DNA of 9,785 nucleotides from GCA-2861595 sp035525365 (GCA_035525365.1 DATLEK010000099.1:1-9785), one strand, 5' to 3'. Positions 1 to 7,648 are shown, counted from the first letter of the stretch. Translations and numbers: made by a program. Notes: generated from the letters alone by a model not told the origin.

Positions 1-1
1 C

Positions 2-490
<489 letters not shown>

Positions 491-532
491 CGGATCCGCT
501 CACAATCGGCACCCATCTGCCGAGAAGCAGGG

Positions 533-802
533 GTGACGAACGGGATAGACGTGATCCAGAACCTGCGGGTGCTCAGTGTGGAGCGGGTCGGCGACGAGCT
601 TCGCGTCGACATCTACGGGGGCCCGGAGTGCGTGTGCGGGAGCCTGCTGTACAGATTCGAGGATGCCGACGAGCGCGAGCTTCGCCTGGAGCTGCTGACC
701 AGCTGGCGCGACGACGAGACCCTGGTGACCTACGTCTGTCGGGATGACGCCGGGGCGTTGCTCGACGAGCGCTCGCTGCTCGACGACGCCCTCAACGCCT
801 GA
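533..802 (+). CDS. Small uncharacterised protein with a CxC motif
   Basis: Eighty-nine residues if started at GTG 533. A second in-frame GTG at 551 (83 residues) is possible, and neither has a well-spaced Shine-Dalgarno; a purine-rich AGAAGCAGGGG stretch abuts the first. The protein is acidic and looks like a soluble alpha/beta fold: a predicted strand (VERVGDELRVDIYGG), a CVCG motif near residues 33-36, a helix (DADERELRLELLTSW), a second strand (TLVTYVCRDD) with a third Cys, and a Leu/Asp-rich C-terminal helix. No signal peptide or membrane segment is seen. I do not recognise the family. The Cys residues could bind metal or form a disulphide, but nothing shows it. It ends 3 nt from the stop of the convergent ATPase gene. 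Codon use matches its neighbours, which supports it being a real gene. Confidence 0.6.
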   Translation: MTNGIDVIQNLRVLSVERVGDELRVDIYGGPECVCGSLLYRFEDADERELRLELLTSWRDDETLVTYVCRDDAGALLDERSLLDDALNA

Positions 803-805
803 GGG

Positions 806-2536
806 CTAGGCCACCACCCGGAACAGCTCCTCGAAGGTGGTCTGTCCCATGGCGACCTTGTACAGCCCGTCCTCGCGGAGGGTGATCATTCCCTGCTCGG
901 CGGCCAGGCGGCTGACCTGGTCGGAGGTGGCGCGGGCCAGGATGAGCTGGGTGAGCTCCTCGGTGACGGGCATGACCTCATGGATGGCGAAGCGCCCCCG
1001 GTAACCGGAGCGGGAGCACAGCACGCACCCCACGGCGCGGTAGAACTGGGGCCGCCCGGCGGCATCGTGCAGTTCCTCGGTCCATCCCGACGTGAGCAGC
1101 TCCTCCTTGCTCGGGTCGTAGGGCTGCTTGCAGCGCTCGCAGAGGCGGCGGACCAGGCGCTGGGCGAGGATCCCGGTGATGGCCGAAGTGACCAGGAACG
1201 GCTCCACCCCCATGTCGATGAGGCGGGCCGGGGTGGAGGCGGCGTCGTTGGTGTGGAGGGTGGAGAGCACCACGTGGCCGGTGAGGGCGGCCTCGATGGC
1301 GATGGTCGCGGTTTCCGCGTCACGGATCTCACCCACCAGGATGATGTCGGGATCGGCCCGCACGATGGAGCGCAGGGCGCTGGCGAAGGTGAGGCCCGCC
1401 TTGCGGTTGACCTGCATCTGCTTTATGCCGCCCATGTAGTACTCGACCGGATCCTCCACGGTCACGATGTTGCGCTGGGGGTCGTGGAGCTCGGTCAGGG
1501 TGGCGTAGAGAGTGGTCGATTTGCCCGATCCCGTCGGGCCGGTGGCCAGCACCGCTCCCCACGGCCGGCGGTAGCAGGTCCTGTAGCGGCCCAGGGTCGC
1601 GGGCAGGAAACCAAGGTCCTCGATCTGGAGAAGGCCGCCGGCCCGGTCGAGGATGCGGATCACCAGGCACTCGCCCTGGGTGGTGGGAAGGGTCACCAGG
1701 CGGAGGTCGACGTTCCCCGACGGCAGTTTCATGGTGACCCGCCCGTCCTGGGGGACCCGGCGCTCGGCGATGTTCAGCTCGCCCATGATCTTTAGGCGGC
1801 TGACCACGCTCGCCCGTATGACCCTTGGGACGGTCATGATGTCGTGGAGCACGCCGTCGATGCGGAACCGGATCCGCAACTCCCGTTCGCCCGGTTCCAT
1901 GTGGACATCAGAGGCGCCGTCGTGCACGGCTCGGCTCACCAGCTCGTTGACGAACTGGATGACGGGAGCGTCCTCGGCTGCCTCCCGGAGGCTGGTGAGG
2001 CCGCCGTCGGATCCGTCGTCGGTTTCAAACTCCTCGGCCGTGTCGCTGGCCAGGCGCATCATCTCTTCGGCCTTGGAGTTCCAGACCCGGTCGATCGATC
2101 TGGTCAGCTGCGTCGGTTCGGCCATGACCGGCTTCACCTCGTACCCGGTCATGCTGCGTATGTCGTCCAGGGCGAACACGTCGGCAGGGTTGGCCATGGC
2201 CACCACCAGCCGGCCGTCGTCCCAGCCGATGGCTAGAGCGTTGTGGCGCCGGGCGAAGGACTCCCGCAGGAGCCGGCAGGCGTTGAAGTCGGGAACGGTC
2301 TCGTCCAGGTCCACCGAGTCCAGGCCGAAGTGCCGGGCGAGGGTGCGCACGAGCTGGGCCTCGGAGATGGCCTGGTTCCCAACCAGGATGCGCCCGAGCC
2401 TCTCTCCGCCGCGCTTCTGGTCGGCCAGTGCGGCGGTCAGCTGGGCCTCGGTGATGAGGCCTTCGCTCACCAAAAGGTCCCCCAGGCGCTGCCTCGTGCG
2501 CGGACGCGGTGCCTCTACGTCGGTCATGTCCATCAT
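806..2536 (-). CDS. GspE/PilB-family type II secretion/type IV pilus assembly ATPase
   Basis: A 576-residue cytoplasmic hexameric ATPase of the kind that powers pilin polymerisation or type II secretion. Residues 17-70 hold two MshEN-like repeats (RLGDLLVSEGLITEAQL; LGRILVGNQAISEAQL), followed by the rest of the GspE N-terminal domain to about 150. The catalytic half contains an N2 domain (about 190-300), Walker A GPTGSGKST (333-341), Asp box IVTVEDPVE (357-365), Walker B with DIILVGEIRD (397-406) and His box GHVVLSTLHTND (420-431). A zinc tetracysteine site is formed by C466/C469 and C504/C507. All catalytic elements are intact and the length is normal for the family. The start is the first ATG of an MMDM cluster; the same frame stays open upstream to 3577, but that part overlaps the kinase and has no family resemblance. 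No Shine-Dalgarno is visible, so a leaderless transcript is possible. No other pilus or secretion gene lies in the window, so whether it serves a pilus or a secretion system is open. Confidence 0.95.
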   Translation of the reverse strand: MMDMTDVEAPRPRTRQRLGDLLVSEGLITEAQLTAALADQKRGGERLGRILVGNQAISEAQLVRTLARHFGLDSVDLDETVPDFNACRLLRESFARRHNALAIGWDDGRLVVAMANPADVFALDDIRSMTGYEVKPVMAEPTQLTRSIDRVWNSKAEEMMRLASDTAEEFETDDGSDGGLTSLREAAEDAPVIQFVNELVSRAVHDGASDVHMEPGERELRIRFRIDGVLHDIMTVPRVIRASVVSRLKIMGELNIAERRVPQDGRVTMKLPSGNVDLRLVTLPTTQGECLVIRILDRAGGLLQIEDLGFLPATLGRYRTCYRRPWGAVLATGPTGSGKSTTLYATLTELHDPQRNIVTVEDPVEYYMGGIKQMQVNRKAGLTFASALRSIVRADPDIILVGEIRDAETATIAIEAALTGHVVLSTLHTNDAASTPARLIDMGVEPFLVTSAITGILAQRLVRRLCERCKQPYDPSKEELLTSGWTEELHDAAGRPQFYRAVGCVLCSRSGYRGRFAIHEVMPVTEELTQLILARATSDQVSRLAAEQGMITLREDGLYKVAMGQTTFEELFRVVA

Positions 2537-2617
2537 GTCTAGTATCGGCTGCGTCCCCGGACTACGTAAGTGGTTGTCTCGGCTCCGGTAGCGTCGATCC
2601 GTGAAGTGGGGAGTTCG
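2537..2617. promoter_or_regulatory. Divergent promoter region between the assembly ATPase and the Ser/Thr kinase
   Basis: The 81-bp gap between two divergent genes must carry promoters for both. On the minus strand GATACT (2546-2541) lies about 5 nt before the ATPase ATG. If it is a -10 box, transcription would start at or next to the ATG and give a leaderless mRNA, which fits the absence of a ribosome binding site; the -35 match is poor. On the plus strand TAGCGT at 2589-2594 fits a loose TANNNT -10 for the kinase. These are weak pattern matches only. Confidence 0.35.
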
Positions 2618-4087
2618 GTGCCGGATCGCATCCTGAACGGCCGCTATCGCCTCGGCCGGCTCCTCGGCCGTGGTGGGATGGCGGAGGTCTACGAGGCCCG
2701 GGACGAGCTTCTGGACCGCCCTGTGGCCGTAAAGATGCTGCGGCCCGACATGGCCGCCGATCGCGAGATCCGCGGCCGCTTCGAGGTCGAGGCCCGCTCG
2801 GCAGCCCGGCTGCACCATCCCAACGTCGTGTCGGTGTTCGACACCGGCGAGGACGAGGGGGAGCCGTACCTCGTGATGGAGAGGCTGCCCGGTGAGTCGC
2901 TGGCCGACCGGATGGCCGGAGGCCCCGTGGACCCGGACTGGCTGCGGGCGGTCGCCGGCGACGTGCTCGCCGCTCTGGGCGCGGCCCACGACGTGGGACT
3001 GGTCCATCGTGACGTGAAGCCGGCCAACGTGCTGCTGACCGCCGAGGGCCAGGCCAAGGTGGCCGACTTCGGCATCGCCAAGAGCGCCGAGGCCGTCCGT
3101 GGCGGGGACCCGACCAGCACCGGGCTGTTGCTGGGCACCCCTGCCTACCTGGCCCCCGAGCGCATCCATGGCGAGCAGGCCACGGCCCGCTCTGATCTGT
3201 ACTCCCTCGGTGTCGTGCTCTACGAGGCCCTCACCGGCGTCAAGCCATTCGTAGGCGACACGGCCCTGGCCGTGGCCACCGCCATCGTCACGTCGCCGGC
3301 GCCTTCTCTCGAACCCGCCGGAGCCGGGGCGCGCCTGGACCCGCAGATGATCGCCGCGGTGGAGCGAGCCATGGCCAAGAACCCGGCGCAGCGGCCGGCC
3401 ACGGCGGCAGAGATGGCCGCGGACCTCGGCTTGGGCGTGGCCGCTCTCACCGCCATGGGATCGGACGCCACGGTGGCGATGGCCGGCGGGCGTCTGGCCG
3501 GTGGGGCGGATCCCACATTGGTATCGGCACCGGGAACCCCCGACAGGGCGGTGCCGGTGGAGCAGGACCAGCCGCACCGTCGGCCCCAGGTGCAGATCAA
3601 CTCACCGCTGGCCCACCGCCGCCGCCTCGCTCCCGCCCTTCTGGCCGCCGCCGCCGTGCTGCTGTTCATCGTCCTGATCGCGGCCGCCGGCGGGGGTGGC
3701 GGGGGTGGCGCGGGGAGTGCCGATCGCACGGCTCTTGCCTCTGAATTGTCGGACCTGGCTGACAGAATGGAGGTGGGGGACGGGGCCAAGGGCCCCGAGG
3801 CGGCAAAGCGTCTTCGGGAGGTGGCCGACCAGGTGGAGGCTGGCGGTGGGGGTGATTCGGCAACTGACCTCCTGGGTGAGGCGACCGATTGGAACCGCGA
3901 AGGCCAGCTCTTCCGCACGGCGTACAACGAGTTGGTGTCCCTGCTGCGAAGGGTTCCCGGTGTCGATGCCAGCGTGCTCAACACCACCACGGTTGCGCCG
4001 CCCACCACGTCTCCGGCTCCACCGCCGGACGAGGAGGACAGGGAGGAGGATCGCAGAGGAAACAAGAAGCGCGGCAAGGACGATTGA
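2618..4087 (+). CDS. Transmembrane Ser/Thr protein kinase (PknB-like) with a non-PASTA outer domain
   Basis: A 489-residue receptor-type kinase from GTG 2618, chosen because GGGGAG (2608-2613) precedes it and because the sequence then starts like other family members (PDRILNGRYRLGRLLGRGG). In-frame GTGs at 2570 and 2606 would add 16 or 4 residues. Kinase landmarks are complete: Gly-rich loop GRGGMAEVY (17-25), Lys39, helix-C Glu58, HRDVKPAN (130-137), DFG (150-152) and GTPAYLAPE (173-181). After a linker of about 60 residues, an Arg-flanked hydrophobic segment (about 337-357) should cross the membrane once, leaving kinase inside and residues 358-489 outside. The outer part is a Gly spacer, a helical Ala/Glu/Leu region, a Thr/Pro-rich stretch and a highly charged end; no PASTA repeat is seen. 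It precedes the PHP gene by 25 nt, probably in one transcript. Substrates and ligand are unknown. Confidence 0.93.
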   Translation: MPDRILNGRYRLGRLLGRGGMAEVYEARDELLDRPVAVKMLRPDMAADREIRGRFEVEARSAARLHHPNVVSVFDTGEDEGEPYLVMERLPGESLADRMAGGPVDPDWLRAVAGDVLAALGAAHDVGLVHRDVKPANVLLTAEGQAKVADFGIAKSAEAVRGGDPTSTGLLLGTPAYLAPERIHGEQATARSDLYSLGVVLYEALTGVKPFVGDTALAVATAIVTSPAPSLEPAGAGARLDPQMIAAVERAMAKNPAQRPATAAEMAADLGLGVAALTAMGSDATVAMAGGRLAGGADPTLVSAPGTPDRAVPVEQDQPHRRPQVQINSPLAHRRRLAPALLAAAAVLLFIVLIAAAGGGGGGGAGSADRTALASELSDLADRMEVGDGAKGPEAAKRLREVADQVEAGGGGDSATDLLGEATDWNREGQLFRTAYNELVSLLRRVPGVDASVLNTTTVAPPTTSPAPPPDEEDREEDRRGNKKRGKDD

Positions 4088-4112
4088 CCCTCCTTTCGGG
4101 ACGAAGGCCGGC

Positions 4113-5126
4113 ATGGAGCCGGTAGAGGCGCTGGAGCGCATCGCCTACCTTCTCGAGCGCATGCGCGAGCCCACCTACCGGGTACGGGCCTTCCGGAACG
4201 CGGCGGCGAGCGTCCGTCCTCTCAGCCGGGCGGAGCTGGAGGAGCGGGCGTCCGCCGGTCGCCTCCAGGCGCTGGCCGGGGTGGGGGAGAAGACGGCGCA
4301 GGTGATCGTGGAGGCTCTGGCCGGACAGGTGCCGTCGTACCTGGCCCGGCTGGAGGGGGAGCTGCCGGAGTTCGACGACGGTAAGGGCATGGCGTTGCGG
4401 GAGCTGCTCCGGGGTGACTGCCACACCCACTCCGACTGGTCCGATGGAGGTAGCCCCATCGTCGAGATGGCCCGGGCGGCCAAAGATCTGGGCCACGAGT
4501 ACGTCGTTCTCACGGACCACTCTCCACGGCTCACCATCGCCAACGGGCTTTCGGCCGAGCGCCTTCGCCGGCAGCTGGACGTGGTCGCCGAGGTGAACGA
4601 GGAGCTGGCGCCGTTCCGCCTGCTCAGCGGGATCGAGGTCGACATCAACCTGGACGGGTCACTCGACCAGGAGGACGAGCTTCTGGAACACCTCGACGTG
4701 GTGGTGGCCAGCGTGCATTCCAAGCTGCGTATGGAGGCGCCGGAGATGACGCGGCGGATGGTGGCTGCGCTGGCCAACCCCCACATGGACATCCTCGGCC
4801 ACTGCACCGGTCGCATAGTTGTGGGCCGCGGCCGGCCCGAGTCGACCTTTGACGCCGATGCGGTGTTCGCAACTGCCGCGGAGCACGGCAAGGCCATTGA
4901 GGTCAACTCCCGCCCTGAGCGGCTCGACCCTCCGAGACGCCTCCTGCGCCTTGCCGTTGAAGCGGGGTGCCATGTGGCGATCGACACCGACGCCCATGCG
5001 CCTGGTCAGCTGGACTGGCAGCCTTACGGCTGTCACCGGGCCGCCGAGTGCGGAGTGGCGCCGGAGCGGGTGGTCAACACCTGGCCGGTCGACGAGCTGC
5101 TGGCCTGGACCGCCTCACACTCCTGA
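4113..5126 (+). CDS. HhH-PHP metal-dependent phosphoesterase, PolX C-terminal type
   Basis: A 337-residue cytoplasmic protein from ATG 4113, with GAAGG at 4103-4107 as ribosome binding site; the frame is open further upstream inside the kinase gene but that part is not used. Residues 1-100 resemble the DNA polymerase beta 8-kDa/helix-hairpin-helix region, with ALAGVGEKTAQVIVEAL at 53-69 as a DNA-binding HhH. Residues 101-337 are a PHP domain with the expected metal ligands visible: H104/H106 (DCHTHSDWSDG), D135/H136 (LTDHS), E175 (GIEVD), H202 (ASVHSK), H230 (LGHCTGR), E263 (IEVNS) and D293/H295 (DTDAH). This is the layout of bacterial PolX without the nucleotidyltransferase domain between HhH and PHP. 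A role as DNA 3'-phosphatase, nuclease or AP-site enzyme in repair is likely from the family; histidinol-phosphatase-like activity is the alternative. It follows the kinase by 25 nt. Confidence 0.9.
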   Translation: MEPVEALERIAYLLERMREPTYRVRAFRNAAASVRPLSRAELEERASAGRLQALAGVGEKTAQVIVEALAGQVPSYLARLEGELPEFDDGKGMALRELLRGDCHTHSDWSDGGSPIVEMARAAKDLGHEYVVLTDHSPRLTIANGLSAERLRRQLDVVAEVNEELAPFRLLSGIEVDINLDGSLDQEDELLEHLDVVVASVHSKLRMEAPEMTRRMVAALANPHMDILGHCTGRIVVGRGRPESTFDADAVFATAAEHGKAIEVNSRPERLDPPRRLLRLAVEAGCHVAIDTDAHAPGQLDWQPYGCHRAAECGVAPERVVNTWPVDELLAWTASHS

Positions 5127-5191
5127 TCGTCCGGGCGGCGGGATTTAGTGCCCCGGTCAAGGCGTCGCCGGAGTTGCGAAGAACCCGATCA

Positions 5192-5230
5192 GCGTGCAGA
5201 ACCGGTGCATCGCGCACCGGTCCTGCACGC
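5192..5230. terminator. Long hairpin between convergent genes, probable bidirectional terminator without U-tract
   Basis: A 17-nt arm at 5192-5208 pairs with 5214-5230 around a 5-nt ATCGC loop, with one A-C mismatch. It sits in the 119-bp gap between the PHP gene and the convergent Rpf-like gene. No T-run follows on either strand, so it fits the stem-only terminators often found in GC-rich actinobacteria. An operator or a processing site is the alternative. Confidence 0.6.
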
Positions 5231-5245
5231 CGAGAACTGCGGGCT

Positions 5246-5629
5246 TCAGCGCAGGCGGAGCCGCCGGGAACAGCCCGGCCACTGGCGCCAGCCGGCCTTC
5301 GCCTGTAGGCGTTGAGCGGCTTCGTCCTGCACCTCCGGGGGAGCCAGGTGAGGCAGGCCTCCGTAGCCCAGCGACTGCCAGGTGGTCACGGAGAACTGGT
5401 AGGCGCCGAAGTACCGATTGCTCGGGTTGACGGCGCTGTAATCGCCTGACGATTCACAGCTGCGCAGCCTTTCGAAGTTGGCAGCTGTGGGTGGAGCCAC
5501 GGCTTTGGCACGACGGTGGGTACCGTGAGCCAGTGCCGGTTCTGGGAACAACATTGAAGTGGTAGCCACGAGTGTGGCCGTGAGCATCAGCATCGCGAAC
5601 GATGCCGTGGAGCGAGGTTGCTTGCGCAT
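5246..5629 (-). CDS. Secreted resuscitation-promoting-factor-like transglycosylase
   Basis: A 127-residue exported protein that should cleave the glycan strands of peptidoglycan outside the cell. Residues 1-34 are a signal peptide: basic start MRKQPR, hydrophobic core, and an ALA-HG cleavage site after residue 34. Residues 52-126 form a single lysozyme-like Rpf domain (FERLRSCESSGDYSAV, then YFGAYQFSVTTWQSLGY and GWRQWPGCSRRL). Glu59 is the expected catalytic acid, and C58/C120 the expected disulphide pair. There is no LysM, G5, SH3 or proline-rich extension, so this is a minimal Rpf, similar in architecture to the short mycobacterial forms. GGAGG (5640-5636) lies 6 nt before the ATG, a strong ribosome binding site. 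In actinobacteria such proteins promote regrowth from dormancy and cell separation. Expression is probably controlled through the structured leader upstream. Confidence 0.92.
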   Translation of the reverse strand: MRKQPRSTASFAMLMLTATLVATTSMLFPEPALAHGTHRRAKAVAPPTAANFERLRSCESSGDYSAVNPSNRYFGAYQFSVTTWQSLGYGGLPHLAPPEVQDEAAQRLQAKAGWRQWPGCSRRLRLR

Positions 5630-5648
5630 TTTGCGCCTCCTTGAATGA

Positions 5649-5750
5649 GCCCCTTCGGGGCATCAGGTGTGGCCTGGAATGCGGGCAGCCCGTCTTCGGC
5701 ATTCAGCTCGCGAGCCGGAAAGGTCGACTCGGGACGTACGTCCCTACGAG
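5649..5750 (-). promoter_or_regulatory. Structured 5' leader of the Rpf-like gene (candidate cis-regulatory RNA)
   Basis: The 254 bp between the acyl-CoA synthetase stop and the Rpf-like start hold no gene but a chain of inverted repeats. In transcript order they are: 5750-5728, containing the perfect palindrome GGGACGTACGTCCC (5731-5744); palindrome GCTCGCGAGC (5714-5705); GAATGC/GCATTC (5704-5677) enclosing GGG-CAG-CCC; CAGG/CCTG (5676-5664); and GCCCC-TTC-GGGGC (5661-5649). The last ends 8 nt before the GGAGG. Packing of helices this close to a strong ribosome binding site suggests an RNA element controlling translation or elongation. Actinobacterial rpf genes are known targets of the c-di-AMP (ydaO) riboswitch. 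Only one short stretch here (minus strand CACCTCGTAGGG, 5753-5742) recalls its conserved 3' part, so I do not assign the class. Confidence 0.45.
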
Positions 5751-5883
5751 GTGCAGACGGGAACCCTGGTTTCATTGTGCTAGCGGCGTTTCTCCCACCT
5801 ATGTCGGCAATTTTGATGCAGCCAGACCCCAGCCCGGCCGCTACCCGCCGTTGGAGAACCTAGCAAGCCCGGTCGCCAGATTG

Positions 5884-7449
5884 CTAGATGGTGTTGCTGC
5901 CGGCGGTGGGAGCCGGCCAGTAGCGGTCCCGCACCAGGCGCTTGTAGAGCTTCCCGGTGGCGTGGCGGGGGAGCTCCGACTCGAAGTCCACCGACCGCGG
6001 GCACTTGAACCCGGCAAGCCGCTGGCGGCACCAGGCGATCAGCTCCTGCTCTAGCGCCTCGCCGGCGTGGCCCATGTCCAGCGGCTGAACGACGGCCTTG
6101 ACGACCTCACCGAGCTCGCCATGAGGCACGCCGAAGACGGCGGCGTCGATCACCTTGGGGTGACTCAGGAGGACGTTCTCGGCCTCCTGGGGGTAGACGT
6201 TCACGCCGCCGGTGATTATCAGGTAGGCCTTGCGGTCGGTGAGGTACAGGTAGCCGTCGTTGTCCATGAAGCCGATGTCGCCAAGGGTGGTCCAGCCCTT
6301 GTCGTTCCGGGTGGAGCGGGTGGTCTCGGGATCGTTGTGGTACTCGAACCGGGTGCCGCTGTCGAACCAGATGGTGCCCTGCTCGCCCGCCGGCAGCTCT
6401 GCGCCGGTGTCGTCGAGGATGTGGGCCTCGCACAGGAGGGGCTTGCCCACCGTGCCCTTGTGGGCCAGCCACTCTTCGGCGTTGCAGGCGGTGAATCCGT
6501 TGGCCTCCGTGGCCGAGTAGTACTCGTGCACGATCGGGCCCAGCCAGTCGATGATCTGTTCCTTGATGTCGACAGGGCAGGGAGCGGCGCCGTGGATCAC
6601 ACACTGGAGGCTAGATAGGTCGTGGGCCTGCCGCTGCTGCTCGGGCAGCTTGAGAAGGCGCACGAACATCGTCGGGACCATCAGCGCGTGGGTCACCCGG
6701 TGCTCCTCCACGAGGCGTAGGAACGCGACCGGATCGAAATGGTCCATGACCACCGTGGTGCCACCGAGGCGGCTGTTGGCAATGGCGAAACGCAGGGGCG
6801 CAGCGTGATAGAGCGGCGCCGGCGACAACAGGACGGTGTTGTCGTCCATCCCGTACAGGGGCACGGCCAGGCGCACGAGAGAGTCGACGTTCCTAGTTCC
6901 CACCGGCACTCCGGGCAGGGCGGGCTTGACTCCCTTGGGCCGGCCCGTCGTGCCTGACGAGTACAGCAGCTCCCGGCCTTCCACCGCATCCGGCAGGGGA
7001 GTGCTGGGCTGGGCGGCCACAGCCTCCTCATAGCGCTCGTGGTCGTCGATCGTGCCACCCACCATCAGGCGGGTACGGACCGCTGGCGTCGTTGCCACGA
7101 TGGCGCCGGCGGTGGCGCGCTGTTGGTGGGAGGCGACCAGAGCCGTGGCGCCGGAGTCGTTGACGATGAATGCGACCTCATCGGCTGTGAGGCGGGCGCT
7201 GATGGCGGTGTGGTAGAGGCCGGAGCGCTGCGCCGCCCATGCCGCCTCGAGGAAGTTCGGGGTGTTCTCCATGAGGATGGCGAGGACGTCACCGGGGCGC
7301 AGCCCTCGCTGGTGGAGCAGGTGCGCCAGCCGGTTGGAACTCTCGTCGAGCTCGGCGTAGCTGGTGGTGTGCGATTCCGCAGAAGCGCTTTCGGCCACCA
7401 CGATGGCCGCCTTGTCGGGATGGCGGGCGGCGTGAATCCCGGGATGCAT
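5884..7449 (-). CDS. FadD-type acyl-CoA synthetase (AMP-binding enzyme)
   Basis: A 521-residue ATP-dependent ligase that should adenylate a carboxylic acid and transfer it to CoA; cytoplasmic or membrane-associated. The start MHPGIHAARHPDKAAI is typical of this subfamily and was kept although no Shine-Dalgarno is visible. The adenylate-forming motifs are all present: phosphate loop LLYSSGTTGRPKG (161-173), SPAPLYHAAP (209-218), YYSATEANG (310-318), TLGDIG (388-393), LTDRK (403-407), GGVNVYPQEAENVL (414-427) and the catalytic Lys500 in RHATGKLYKR. The substrate cannot be read from the sequence; fatty acids, aromatic acids or steroid side chains are all handled by relatives in actinobacteria. 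It lies between unrelated genes: the Rpf-like gene starts 254 nt downstream and the PIN-like gene stops 199 nt upstream on the same strand, so it is probably a single-gene unit. Nothing appears truncated or missing. Confidence 0.93.
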   Translation of the reverse strand: MHPGIHAARHPDKAAIVVAESASAESHTTSYAELDESSNRLAHLLHQRGLRPGDVLAILMENTPNFLEAAWAAQRSGLYHTAISARLTADEVAFIVNDSGATALVASHQQRATAGAIVATTPAVRTRLMVGGTIDDHERYEEAVAAQPSTPLPDAVEGRELLYSSGTTGRPKGVKPALPGVPVGTRNVDSLVRLAVPLYGMDDNTVLLSPAPLYHAAPLRFAIANSRLGGTTVVMDHFDPVAFLRLVEEHRVTHALMVPTMFVRLLKLPEQQRQAHDLSSLQCVIHGAAPCPVDIKEQIIDWLGPIVHEYYSATEANGFTACNAEEWLAHKGTVGKPLLCEAHILDDTGAELPAGEQGTIWFDSGTRFEYHNDPETTRSTRNDKGWTTLGDIGFMDNDGYLYLTDRKAYLIITGGVNVYPQEAENVLLSHPKVIDAAVFGVPHGELGEVVKAVVQPLDMGHAGEALEQELIAWCRQRLAGFKCPRSVDFESELPRHATGKLYKRLVRDRYWPAPTAGSNTI

Positions 7450-7558
7450 GGCTGCGCCAGGTTACGCAGAGGCGGCGGCGAGAATGCCCAGTAGCTCCTC
7501 GCGTCCGGGCCCCGAGAGCCTCTGACGGTGGCCAGCGGCTGGCCGCCAACCATGACGC

Positions 7559-7579
7559 GCCGGCGAGACGCACGCCGGC
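7559..7579 (-). terminator. GC hairpin downstream of the PIN-like operon
   Basis: GCCGGCG (7559-7565) and CGCCGGC (7573-7579) form a perfect 7-bp stem with a 7-nt loop, 70 nt past the stop of the PIN-like gene and 110 nt before the acyl-CoA synthetase start. It has no U-tract. It may end the two-gene operon; the rest of the 199-bp gap shows nothing else recognisable. Confidence 0.35.
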
Positions 7580-7648
7580 AATGTGGTGGCGTAGCCCTCG
7601 GTAAGTCGAAAAGAACGGCCTCAGGGACAGCAGAGGAAGCCCAGAAGG

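Noticed and set aside
980..1795. Long plus-strand frame opposite the ATPase gene
   Set aside because: Shadow of GC-rich coding on the other strand; composition is Gly/Arg/His-rich with no recognisable domain.
1653..2591. Plus-strand frame of 312 codons opposite the ATPase N-terminal half
   Set aside because: Ser/Arg-rich antisense shadow of a gene with clear family motifs, and it overlaps the divergent promoter region.
2537..3577. Open minus-strand frame continuing upstream of the assembly ATPase, which would make a 923-residue protein
   Set aside because: The added part is antisense to the kinase gene, is Gly/His/Arg-rich without family resemblance, and the MMDM start gives a normal-length GspE/PilB protein.
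3696..4112. Upstream extension of the PHP gene frame into the kinase gene
   Set aside because: Overlaps the kinase outer domain in another frame, is Arg/Trp-rich, and ATG 4113 has a ribosome binding site and matches the family N-terminus.
4175..4987. Minus-strand frame of 270 codons opposite the PHP gene
   Set aside because: Ser/Arg-rich antisense frame; the plus-strand gene has all PHP metal ligands.
5127..5245. Gap checked for a tRNA because of its strong hairpin
   Set aside because: No cloverleaf, no T-loop GTTCGA-type motif and the hairpin arms are too long for a tRNA stem.
5742..5753. Direct assignment of a ydaO c-di-AMP riboswitch upstream of the Rpf-like gene
   Set aside because: Only a short stretch resembles the conserved core; the other conserved blocks could not be located by eye, so it is kept as a candidate finding and not as a named feature.
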